From Algoriphagus sp. TR-M9 (GTDB lineage Bacteria; Bacteroidota; Bacteroidia; Cytophagales; Cyclobacteriaceae), in NCBI RefSeq assembly GCF_027594545.1, contig NZ_CP115160.1, forward strand, positions 3,047,001 to 3,111,000: a stretch of DNA of 64,000 nt, given 5' to 3'. The notes under the pieces were generated by a model. That model ran no database searches and was not told the DNA's origin. It was given only the letters and a program-made list of their open reading frames with translations. Every line of letters starts with the position of its first letter. Positions within the stretch are counted from its first letter, which is position 1. The position numbers and the translations under genes are program-made. Shown one piece after another: positions 25,701 to 33,259 of this stretch.

Positions 25701-28700
25701 CAAACGGTTTCTTACCGGATCCTGAAAAGAACTATGGTGGGGTCACTCGCGCGATTACCACCGAGGTGGACTTTGATCGTACCAATATTGAGTATGTGGA
25801 ATTTTGGCTCTTGGATCCATTTATAGAGGGAGAAAACGGCAGGGTACTCGATGGCAACTTCAATGAGAACAACACCACCGGTGGGAAATTATACTTAAAC
25901 CTAGGAGATATTTCGGAAGATGTGATGAAAGATGGGCGTCATGCCTTCGAAAACGGGCTGCCCGCAGATGGAGACCCTGCCGAAACAGGAAGCAATGAAT
26001 GGGGTAGAATCACACGGGAACAGTTTCTCTTACCAGCTTTTGACAACTCAGAAACATCGCGACAAAACCAAGATGTAGGACTCGATGGCTTAAAAAATGA
26101 AGATGAAGCCTCCTATTTTCAAAACAGATTTCTAGACCGTCTCAATGTTAACACTAATGCATTGAACCAAATCCGTCAAGATGTTTCCGGCGATTTGTTC
26201 CAATATTACCTGGATGAGCAGTTTGATCAAAACGATGTGAAAATCCTGGAGCGCTATAAAAAATTCAACGGCATGGAAGGCAATACCCCGGTCACTGCCA
26301 ATGAAAACCTGCCCTATACCCCTTCTGGTTCTAACACCCCAGATAACGAGGATCTAAACACTGACAATACCATCAATGAACTGGAAAACTACTACGAATA
26401 TGAAATTGACCTCAAGCCGGGAGGACTGGTCGTAGGCCAAAATTATGTGGTCGATAAAACTACCGCCAATGTCAATGGTGAAAACGTAGATTGGTACCTG
26501 TTCAGAATTCCAGTCCGCCAGCCTGACCGGGTTCAAGGTGATATTACAGGTTATAAATCCATCCGTTGGCTGAGAACTTATTTGACTGATTTCCAGCAAC
26601 CTGTAGTACTGAGAATGGCCAATTTCAGAATGGTAGGCAGTCAATGGAGAGTGTTTCCTGAGTCCCTTTATGAGCGAGGGCTGTTCGAGATTCCTGAGCC
26701 GGGCAATTCCAAGGTTACCGTCGATGTGGTCAGCATAGAACAAAACAGTCAAGGTAGCGAAACCGAAAGCCCTTACGTTTTACCGCCAGGAATTTCAAGA
26801 GACCGAGACAATACCTCCACGGTAGAAAGAAGACTCAATGAGCAATCACTGCGCGTGTGTGTAGAAGATCTGGCTCCACGAGATGCCAGAGCCGTATTCA
26901 AAAACTTAACGCTAGATGTGGTACAGTTTGAGCGGATCAAAATGTTTTTCCACGCAGAAAGTGAAAATGCAGTGGATGGTGAAATCACCGCCTTCCTAAG
27001 ACTGGGAACAGATAACTCCAACAACTACTACGAAGTAGAAGTCCCACTAAATATTACGCCAAATGGAACCCGAGATCCCTTGCAGATTTGGCCGGAGGAA
27101 AATGAGATAGACATCGCTATACAGGAAATAGTAGGAGTAAAAGTGGAACGGGACAATCAACGTGTCCCACTGAATATCCCATTCACCCAGCAAGTCCGCC
27201 AATACAAAGTGACTGTAGTAGGCAGACCTGAACTGAGCCAGACGCAAACCGCCATGATAGGTGTAAGAAACCCTGGAACAAACGGAGGTGGAAATAGGGA
27301 CATTTGCATCTGGGCCAATGAACTGCGTGTGACCGGCTTCACCAAATCAAACGGTTGGGCCGCCAATGCCCTGATGAATGCCAAAATCGCTGATGTGGCA
27401 GTAGTATCGGCTTCTATCCGACATAGTTCTATTGGTTTTGGAGGATTGGAAACCAGACTTTCACAGCGATCAAGATCAGCCACTACGCAGTATGACATTT
27501 CTACCAATGTAGAACTGCACAAACTTCTGCCTCAAGGTCTCGGGGTAAGTATTCCTATGTATTTCTCCGTAGAAAACAGCTCCACCAAACCAGAATACGA
27601 TCCACTTAATCCAGATGTACCCTTCGAGGTAGCTCTGCAAAAATTTGAAACCGATAGCGAGCGGGATGCCTATAGAGATATAGCTTTGGACCAATTGAAC
27701 CGAAAGAACATCAGTTTTAATAATGTCCGAAAAATCAAAACCAACCCAGATGCCCAACCCCATTTCTATGATCTGAGTAATTTTTCCTTTTCCTACGCTT
27801 TTGGGCTAGTGACCCAGTCAAATGCTCAGATCCAGGATTATAACTTCCGGACCAACCGAGGAAATATCACTTATTCTTATTCTCCAAAACCTTGGACGCT
27901 AGAACCTTTCAAAAGCTTTGGCTTTCTGGATTCTCCTCACCTCCAACTCATCAAAGATTTCAATCTGAACCTCTCTCCTACCTCGGTAACAGCTCGACTT
28001 GATGTGGATAGACGCTATCTCAGATCACAGTATAGAAATGACCGGCTGAATTCGGAAGGTGTAGATCCCCTATTTCAGAAAAGCTTCTTTATGAACCGAT
28101 TCTATTCTGTAAACTGGGATTTGACCAGAAATCTCAGAGTAGATTACATGGGCAATGTCCATGCAGTAGTAGATGAGCCAGAGGGTGACCTGGACTCAGA
28201 GCAGAAAATAGACTCCGTCAGATACAATGCATGGAGGTTTGGGAGAAAAACAAACTACAATCATAGCGTCAATCTGAACTACACCTTGCCGCTGGACAAG
28301 TCTCCACTTACCGACTGGATCAATGCAGACTATAGGTATACTGCCACTTATACTTGGCAAACCGGAGCAATCGGGCAAAAGGACACGCTGGGAAACACCA
28401 TCCAAAACACCCGGGACCAATCTCTGAATGGACGCCTAGACCTAGTCAAGCTTTACAATAAAAGTAAAAAGCTGGCTGCCCTCAATGCTCCCAAACGACC
28501 GAGCATCCCAGGAAGGACTAACCTGACTGCAGAGGATACCATCGGAACACCTTTCTCCTATAAACTGGTCAAATTCCTGATGATGGTCAAAGAACTGACC
28601 TTTAATTACGGTAAAATTGAAGGCACATTCCTACCTGGATACTTACCAAACACAGGACTTCTCGGTATGGACAGGGCCTTTGAAAACCCCGGATTGGCAT

Positions 28701-29917
28701 TCCTGCTGGGAAGTCAGGACGCTGCCTTGAGATATGAGTATGCCAATGCCGGCATAATGGCACCAAGCCCCGAACTCACACAGACCTTTAAGCAAACCAG
28801 CGTCATGAATCTTCGACTGGGAGGCATAGTAGAACCCTTTCAGGATTTCAGGATTACCCTGAATGCCACCAAACGGGAATCTGGAGATTACCAGGAAATT
28901 TTCCGCAGTTCTTTTGATGAACCCGACACGTATGAATCCATAAGTCCCAATAGATTAGGATCCTACAGCATCACTACGATTATGATAGGGACTTCATTCA
29001 GCAAAGATGGATTTGACAATGAATCCCCACTCTTTGATGACTTTGAAGCCTATAGAGGAATCATAAAAGGAAGGCTGGACGGTACAAGCGAAGGTGGAGA
29101 ATATTCCCTTAATGGACAGGATGTATTGATCCCCTCCTTCCTGGCCGCATATAGGGGCAAAGACCCTGCTGAAATGAACCTAAATCCATTCCCTAAAACT
29201 CCACTGCCAAACTGGAGACTGGATTACAGAGGGCTTTCCCGTATCAAAGCACTCAGTGAAATCTTCAGCAGTATCAATATAACCCATCAATACACTGCCA
29301 AATATGATGTGAGTAATTTCTCAAATTCTCTCCAGTACCAGCAAGGCCTGGAACTGTATAATACACTCCAGGAGATCCCCACTCCCAATCAAATCAATAC
29401 AGAAGGACAATACATCCCGATCTATGTATTGAATCAAGTAGTGCTCTCGGAACGTTTCTCACCACTGATCGGAATAGACCTACTGACCAAGGACCGACTG
29501 AATATTGCTGTCATTTATAACAAAGAACGAAATCTAGGTCTCAATTTCTCCAATGCCCAGATTACAGAGCAGAAAAGTAATGACTTTGGACTGACGCTGG
29601 GCTACACCAAATCAGGTGTCAAGATTCCTTTTAAATTCCAAGGCAGGCAAACTGTACTCAAAAACGACCTGACCTTCAAGCTAGATTCTAAACTAGTGGA
29701 TACCAAAACAGTGCAGCGAAAAATAGAAGAAGGCAGCACAGTGACCAATGGTAATCTCAACATCCAAATCCGACCTACTATCTCCTATCTGATCAATCAG
29801 AACTTAAATCTTACCTTATATTTCGATAGAACGATCAATGACCCTAGAGTTACTACAGCCTATAAGAGAACTTCCACTGCATTTGGTGGACAACTTCGAT
29901 TTAATTTAGGGCAATAG
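22787..29917 (+). CDS. sprA: T9SS outer-membrane translocon protein SprA
   Basis: SprA is the very large beta-barrel (36 strands in Flavobacterium) through which type IX cargo crosses the outer membrane. The product is 2376 residues, the expected size. It has a signal segment (NCFIIIGLLLAYSTSYAQ), a proline-rich N-terminal stretch, the repeated GNVSMPVQNRLIQGAQNLFGVKTQLQ-type region, and many alternating strands to the C-terminal FGGQLRFNLG. The start is TTG at 22787, 12 bases after ruvA; no ATG is possible before the signal. The neighbourhood ruvA-sprA-gcvH recurs in this phylum to my knowledge. PorV, its plug and shuttle partner, is encoded at 42249. Confidence 0.97.
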   Translation: MNFRSVLTFCRRRFLGSWPNCFIIIGLLLAYSTSYAQQTESDSVQTRIDSLNQRRMTPSYLLWQNLRTNPLFPQRNPFLQSQTPFFQPPPITQNVEVRVDSTLRYNIVDQMDTVRVGNEQEYDFEEFSKIQEYKVRQDYWRSRARSGDGESAVEGRGLIPPLTVSPSFDRLFGGNEINITPSGYVNLDFGAIFRRVDNPTLPIRQQQNGGFNFDQQIQMAVNGSLGEKVKIGANFDSNNSFDFQNQLKLEFDGFEEDIIQSIEIGNVSMPVQNRLIQGAQNLFGVKTQLQFGKLNVTAVASTQRGRRDNLVIDANGQGRSFDIQASKYDENRHFFLGHFFRDNYEKWLRGLPQVLSGVNVTRIEVYIMNRAVNTETLRNFSAFIDMGEGRVLYNPSNPNVGPGTPGSPASNEANQLFSNITGNPSFRPFDTGARAIESSLGLKKGVDFVQINGARKLEETEYFFNPQLGYLSLFRKLQNDEVLAVSYEYTYNGQVYKVGELTEDYQNRQEDEMIFLKMLRPAGINPRLPTWDLMMKNIYSLNANQILRDGFQLQVIYRDDRTGLDNPSLLEGTNVKDKPLIRLTGLDNLNPQNDPAPDGNFDFVEGLTILSNRGLLVFPVLEPFGSNLAQYFTPGEAVLKEKYVYDTLYNTTQADAELVSQLNKYFIKGRLTAGSASEIQLPGLNISPGSVIVSAGNIPLTEGVDFTVDYNVGRLVIINDAILQSGKQINVSFEKADLVSFQTRSLLGTRLDYLFSDKFNLGGTFLYLNERPNVTRIATGNETLRNSLWGIDGNYSDESRWLTKLADALPFTDTKEQSLVQFSGEFAHLIPGTSNVVDGEQASYIDDFEAAITPYNLGGAANQNWKLSSTPETVDNRFDLSNMTEDNLGAAYRRARVAWYNIDNIFYRENGLGVPTNITREDRENHYVRRVLPQEIFPQQDRDVIVTPEPLFEMAYFPSERGMYNYNPNLTPNGFLPDPEKNYGGVTRAITTEVDFDRTNIEYVEFWLLDPFIEGENGRVLDGNFNENNTTGGKLYLNLGDISEDVMKDGRHAFENGLPADGDPAETGSNEWGRITREQFLLPAFDNSETSRQNQDVGLDGLKNEDEASYFQNRFLDRLNVNTNALNQIRQDVSGDLFQYYLDEQFDQNDVKILERYKKFNGMEGNTPVTANENLPYTPSGSNTPDNEDLNTDNTINELENYYEYEIDLKPGGLVVGQNYVVDKTTANVNGENVDWYLFRIPVRQPDRVQGDITGYKSIRWLRTYLTDFQQPVVLRMANFRMVGSQWRVFPESLYERGLFEIPEPGNSKVTVDVVSIEQNSQGSETESPYVLPPGISRDRDNTSTVERRLNEQSLRVCVEDLAPRDARAVFKNLTLDVVQFERIKMFFHAESENAVDGEITAFLRLGTDNSNNYYEVEVPLNITPNGTRDPLQIWPEENEIDIAIQEIVGVKVERDNQRVPLNIPFTQQVRQYKVTVVGRPELSQTQTAMIGVRNPGTNGGGNRDICIWANELRVTGFTKSNGWAANALMNAKIADVAVVSASIRHSSIGFGGLETRLSQRSRSATTQYDISTNVELHKLLPQGLGVSIPMYFSVENSSTKPEYDPLNPDVPFEVALQKFETDSERDAYRDIALDQLNRKNISFNNVRKIKTNPDAQPHFYDLSNFSFSYAFGLVTQSNAQIQDYNFRTNRGNITYSYSPKPWTLEPFKSFGFLDSPHLQLIKDFNLNLSPTSVTARLDVDRRYLRSQYRNDRLNSEGVDPLFQKSFFMNRFYSVNWDLTRNLRVDYMGNVHAVVDEPEGDLDSEQKIDSVRYNAWRFGRKTNYNHSVNLNYTLPLDKSPLTDWINADYRYTATYTWQTGAIGQKDTLGNTIQNTRDQSLNGRLDLVKLYNKSKKLAALNAPKRPSIPGRTNLTAEDTIGTPFSYKLVKFLMMVKELTFNYGKIEGTFLPGYLPNTGLLGMDRAFENPGLAFLLGSQDAALRYEYANAGIMAPSPELTQTFKQTSVMNLRLGGIVEPFQDFRITLNATKRESGDYQEIFRSSFDEPDTYESISPNRLGSYSITTIMIGTSFSKDGFDNESPLFDDFEAYRGIIKGRLDGTSEGGEYSLNGQDVLIPSFLAAYRGKDPAEMNLNPFPKTPLPNWRLDYRGLSRIKALSEIFSSINITHQYTAKYDVSNFSNSLQYQQGLELYNTLQEIPTPNQINTEGQYIPIYVLNQVVLSERFSPLIGIDLLTKDRLNIAVIYNKERNLGLNFSNAQITEQKSNDFGLTLGYTKSGVKIPFKFQGRQTVLKNDLTFKLDSKLVDTKTVQRKIEEGSTVTNGNLNIQIRPTISYLINQNLNLTLYFDRTINDPRVTTAYKRTSTAFGGQLRFNLGQ

Positions 29918-29941
29918 ATTTTATCCTTATGCGATTCCTAT

Positions 29942-29949
29942 TAATTTTG
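29942..29949 (+). promoter_or_regulatory. Candidate -7 element of gcvH (TAATTTTG)
   Basis: TAATTTTG matches TAnnTTTG and is followed by an A-rich leader of about 20 bases before the gcvH ATG, typical of Bacteroidota. The -33 region reads TTTT instead of TTTG. Confidence 0.5.
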
Positions 29950-29973
29950 AATCCCTTTTAAAAAAACAAAAAC

Positions 29974-30351
29974 ATGGATTTTCCTCAAGACTTAAAGTAC
30001 ACTAAAGACCACGAGTGGGTTAAAATAGACGGTGATGTAGCCACCATTGGTATCACTGAATTTGCCGCTGGAGAACTTGGAGACATCGTATATGTAGAAG
30101 TAGAAACTACAGGCGAGACCTTGGACACCAACGAAGTATTTGGATCAGTAGAAGCAGTGAAGACTGTTTCCGATTTGTTTATGCCAGTTGCTGGTGAAAT
30201 AGTGGAAATGAATCCTGAGTTGGAAGATGCTCCCGAGCTGGTCAATGAATCTCCTTACGAAAAAGGCTGGATGATCAAAGTGAAGCTTTCCGGAGATGCT
30301 ACGGAAGGATTACTTTCTGCTGAGGAATATGCAGAACTAGTAGGCGCCTAA
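29974..30351 (+). CDS. gcvH: Glycine cleavage system H protein
   Basis: GcvH is the lipoylated shuttle of the glycine cleavage system and carries the aminomethyl group between the P, T and L proteins. The 125-residue chain begins DLKYTKDHEWVK and has the lipoyl attachment Lys63 in SVEAVKTVSDL, on the expected hairpin turn. The other gcv genes are absent from the window, as is normal for this phylum. The stop is two bases before the VanZ-like GTG start, so both are translated from one message. Confidence 0.98.
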   Translation: MDFPQDLKYTKDHEWVKIDGDVATIGITEFAAGELGDIVYVEVETTGETLDTNEVFGSVEAVKTVSDLFMPVAGEIVEMNPELEDAPELVNESPYEKGWMIKVKLSGDATEGLLSAEEYAELVGA

Positions 30352-30353
30352 AC

Positions 30354-30728
30354 GTGAGATTGAGAACAGGCCTTGCCATCCTTTGCTTGCTGGTAATAAG
30401 TGTAGCCATGCTTACACCAGGGGAAAATTTTCCAGAACAAACATTCCAAGCTGAAGACAAGCTAGTTCACTTGATATGTTTTGGGACACTGAGCTTTCTT
30501 TGGTGTGGAGTAGGTATTAAAAGAGCTGAGGTACGGGGAGTACAGGGGAGGTTATTGATTAACTTTATCATTTTCGGAATCGCCGCAGGTGTAATTCTGG
30601 AGACAGCCCAGCAGTTTGTACCCAACCGAACTTTCGATTATATGGACATGATAGTCAACCTCATAGGTGGATTTTCAGGTTTATTAGCATATTTTAAGAT
30701 TCCTACCACCCGTATCGGCTTGGATTAG
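30354..30728 (+). CDS. VanZ-like family membrane protein
   Basis: A 124-residue inner-membrane protein with four hydrophobic segments. It has the VanZ-like arrangement of a Lys/His pair after the first helix (EDKLVHLICFGTLSFL) and the E-T-A-Q-Q-F-V-P-N-R motif followed by Asp (DYMDMIVNLIGG). VanZ confers low-level teicoplanin resistance in enterococci, but in Bacteroidota the role of these proteins is unknown. The start is GTG at 30354, two bases after gcvH; no ATG exists before the first helix. Confidence 0.9.
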   Translation: MRLRTGLAILCLLVISVAMLTPGENFPEQTFQAEDKLVHLICFGTLSFLWCGVGIKRAEVRGVQGRLLINFIIFGIAAGVILETAQQFVPNRTFDYMDMIVNLIGGFSGLLAYFKIPTTRIGLD

Positions 30729-30797
30729 TGCTTGAAAATAATTACAATTGTTAAACTGATTAAGAGCAAAATTTAACCTTTATAAACCAAACTAGTC

Positions 30798-31475
30798 ATG
30801 GAAGCAAAAAAGACTCCCGGCGCTGATTTATCCAAGAAGTCAGGAATGTTCCTGAACTTAGGATTAGCAGTAGCTGTAGGTGCCACTCTTGCTGCCTTCG
30901 AATGGAAGTCATTTGACGATGGATCTTTGAAAGACCTAGGTCAAGTAACTGATAACTTCGAGGAATTGCTTGATATACCTATTACTGAACAGCCACCTCC
31001 ACCACCTCCACCACCAGTGGAGCAGCCAATCATTGAGGAGATTCCTGATGAAGTGGAAATCGAAGACAAAATTGAAGTAAACTTCGATGTAGACGTTAAA
31101 GAAACTACTGTAATCAAAGAAGTAGTCATCGCTGAAGCTCCAGTAGAAGAAAAGGCTGATGAAATCTTCGATGTGGTAGAAACCCAGCCAATGCCCCCAG
31201 GGGGAATGGAAGGATGGAATAAATACCTATCCAAAAACCTAAAATATCCAACTCAAGCTAGAAGAATGGGTATAGAAGGTACTGTAATTGTAGTATTCGT
31301 TGTAAACACAGATGGATCTATCCAAGATGTCGATGTCCTAAGAGGTATCGGCGGAGGTTGTGACGAAGAAGCAATCAAAGTAGTAAGCGAAGCTCCTAAC
31401 TGGGAGCCTGGAAAGCAAAGAGGTCGCCCGGTACGTACTCGTATGAGACTACCGATTCGATTCAAACTTAGCTAA
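30798..31475 (+). CDS. TonB-family energy transducer, copy 1
   Basis: A 225-residue TonB protein that links the proton-motive force at the inner membrane to outer-membrane receptors. It has a short cytosolic start, one helix (residues 17-36), a proline run (PPPPPPPP near 67) and an acidic Glu/Val spacer. The C-terminal TonB domain carries the YP box (NLKYPTQARRMGIEGTV) and FVVNTDGSIQDV. ExbB/ExbD are not in the window. The second copy follows after a strong terminator, so the two are transcribed separately. Confidence 0.93.
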   Translation: MEAKKTPGADLSKKSGMFLNLGLAVAVGATLAAFEWKSFDDGSLKDLGQVTDNFEELLDIPITEQPPPPPPPPVEQPIIEEIPDEVEIEDKIEVNFDVDVKETTVIKEVVIAEAPVEEKADEIFDVVETQPMPPGGMEGWNKYLSKNLKYPTQARRMGIEGTVIVVFVVNTDGSIQDVDVLRGIGGGCDEEAIKVVSEAPNWEPGKQRGRPVRTRMRLPIRFKLS

Positions 31476-31481
31476 ATAGTA

Positions 31482-31508
31482 AGACCCGAGAAATCGGGTC
31501 TTTTTTTT
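31482..31508 (+). terminator. Rho-independent terminator after the first tonB
   Basis: AGACCCGA (31482-31489) and TCGGGTCT (31494-31501) form a perfect 8-base stem with a GAAA loop, and the T tract runs 31501-31508. Confidence 0.93.
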
Positions 31509-31655
31509 GCCTTTTTTTCATCTATTCAAGCATAGTCTTCACAAGAGCAATTAACAACTTTTAGCTTAGTTAAAATACGTTATCACGTTATTATCAAAGA
31601 CTTACATAGAGTATATTATAAGAGTAATTTTTCTTCAACCTCAAATAATACACTC

Positions 31656-32330
31656 ATGGAATCAAAAAAAACACAGCAGTCAGACTTAAAAAAATGGTCC
31701 GGAACATGGTTTAACCTTGGACTGGTATGCAGCCTTGGATTAGTTTTGGTGGCTTTCGAATGGAAGGCTTATGATCAAGGTACCATCCTGGAATTAGCTA
31801 ATAGCTCAGACGCTTGGGAGGACATCGATATTCCGGTGACCATACAGACACCTCCGCCTCCACCACCTCCACCAGTTCAAGTGGAAATATTGCAAGTACC
31901 CGATGATATCGAAATTGACAAGGTTCCGGACTTCCATGTGGACATCAACACCTCCGAAACAGATAGAATCGAAGCAGTAGAACTAGAAGGACCTCCAATA
32001 ATTGATGTCGCAGAAGAAATCAGGGATTTTGTGGAGGTTCAGGCAAGCTTCAAAGGAGGAATGGATGCTTGGTACGCCTATTTAAACAAGAACCTAACAT
32101 ACCCGGCCCAAGCTCGCAGGATAGGTGTTGAAGGCGTAGTGATCGTTAGGTTTGTGGTAAACACAGATGGCTCTATTCAAGACATTGAATTATTGCGCAC
32201 CATAGGCGGTGGCTGCGATGAAGTAGCGAAAAGAGTAATTGAGAATTCACCAAATTGGAACCCAGGGAAAATGGGAAGCCGTGCAGTACGGTCAAGGATG
32301 ACTATGCCTATACGCTTCCGACTAAACTAG
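31656..32330 (+). CDS. TonB-family energy transducer, copy 2
   Basis: A 224-residue paralogue of the preceding gene with the same layout. The membrane helix is near residues 19-38, then comes the Pro run PPPPPPPP and a variable acidic spacer. The C-terminal domain (NLTYPAQARRIGVEGVV and FVVNTDGSIQDIELLRTIGGGCDEVA) closely matches copy 1, while the spacer differs. Tandem duplication followed by spacer divergence is the simplest reading, and the copies may serve different receptors. It has its own 180-base upstream region and ends at a bidirectional terminator shared with yicC. Confidence 0.93.
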   Translation: MESKKTQQSDLKKWSGTWFNLGLVCSLGLVLVAFEWKAYDQGTILELANSSDAWEDIDIPVTIQTPPPPPPPPVQVEILQVPDDIEIDKVPDFHVDINTSETDRIEAVELEGPPIIDVAEEIRDFVEVQASFKGGMDAWYAYLNKNLTYPAQARRIGVEGVVIVRFVVNTDGSIQDIELLRTIGGGCDEVAKRVIENSPNWNPGKMGSRAVRSRMTMPIRFRLN

Positions 32331-32331
32331 A

Positions 32332-32361
32332 AAAAAGAGGGCCTTTCTCGGCCCTCTTTTT
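32332..32361. terminator. Bidirectional terminator between tonB copy 2 and yicC
   Basis: AAAAAGAGGGCC (32332-32343) and GGCCCTCTTTTT (32350-32361) form a 12-base perfect stem with a six-base loop. The A and T runs in the stem let it act on both strands. The yicC stop codon overlaps its last bases. Confidence 0.9.
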
Positions 32362-33241
32362 ACAATACGTTCAATGCCTGCTCTTTGATCTTCTCCAGCT
32401 CGTCCTTCATCAGAATCACATGCTTCTGCATTCCCGCATCGTTTGCTTTTGATCCTATGGTATTGATCTCTCTGCCTATTTCTTGACTGATAAAACCTAA
32501 CTTTTTACCCTGATTACTCTCTTCTTCTAGGCATTTGGAAAAGTACTTCAGGTGGGTGCCCAGTCGTACTATCTCCTCAGTAATATCTAGTTTTTCAAAA
32601 TAGTAGATCAGTTCCTGCTCAAATCTATTAGCATCGAAGGAGTTTTCATCCAACCAATCATTGAAATGATTTCGGATTTTTTGCTTGATCCGCTCCTTTC
32701 GCTCTCCCTCTTGTTCTTCTATCTTTTGAAGGCCAGAGGCAATTGTTTCTATATTACCCTTTAGTTTTTCCTCCAAAGAGCGTCCTTCATCCTCACGAAA
32801 TGCCGCACACTTCTCCAAGGCCTTAGTCAAAACCTTTTTGATGGCATCCCAGTCCTCCTCGCTATCTCTATGCTCTGCCGTAAGCTGCGTAATCACCCCT
32901 GGTGATTGCAAGGCCAACTTAAAAAGCTCTTCAGAACCATTTTGCACAGCCTCTGAGAGCTGCTTATACTTTTCATGGAAGAGTGTAAACAATTCCTCAT
33001 TGATACTTACAGGAAGCTCTGTAGCTCCTTTGGCAGAAAACTCAATACTCACACTGACCTTGCCTCGGTCGAGGATAGACTGGACCAGCGTCCTGATCTC
33101 AAGTTCTTTATCATTAAACTGTCTGGGACTTCGGATAGAAAGGTCCAGAAATTTGGAATTCAAGGTTCTCACTTCCACTTGGATGCTGCGAGAATCATCC
33201 TCCATACCGGCGTTTCCGAAGCCGGTCATTGATTTGATCAT
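32360..33241 (-). CDS. yicC: YicC/YloC family endoribonuclease
   Basis: A 293-residue member of the YicC family, characterised in other bacteria as RNA endonucleases acting in sRNA or mRNA turnover. The N-terminal signature is MIKSMTGFGNA followed by VEVRTLNSKFLDLSIRSPRQF, and the C-terminal DUF1732 part has the conserved GKKLGFISQEIGREINTIGSKANDAG motif. It is the last gene of a minus operon, 18 bases after the large barrel gene. Confidence 0.95.
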   Translation of the reverse strand: MIKSMTGFGNAGMEDDSRSIQVEVRTLNSKFLDLSIRSPRQFNDKELEIRTLVQSILDRGKVSVSIEFSAKGATELPVSINEELFTLFHEKYKQLSEAVQNGSEELFKLALQSPGVITQLTAEHRDSEEDWDAIKKVLTKALEKCAAFREDEGRSLEEKLKGNIETIASGLQKIEEQEGERKERIKQKIRNHFNDWLDENSFDANRFEQELIYYFEKLDITEEIVRLGTHLKYFSKCLEEESNQGKKLGFISQEIGREINTIGSKANDAGMQKHVILMKDELEKIKEQALNVL

Positions 33242-33259
33242 ATCTGAATATTGTGATTT

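Noticed and set aside
30990..31020. Cytosine/adenine-rich repeat in tonB, which could look like a microsatellite
   Set aside because: It encodes the polyproline stretch expected in TonB, and the second copy shows the same protein feature with different bases.
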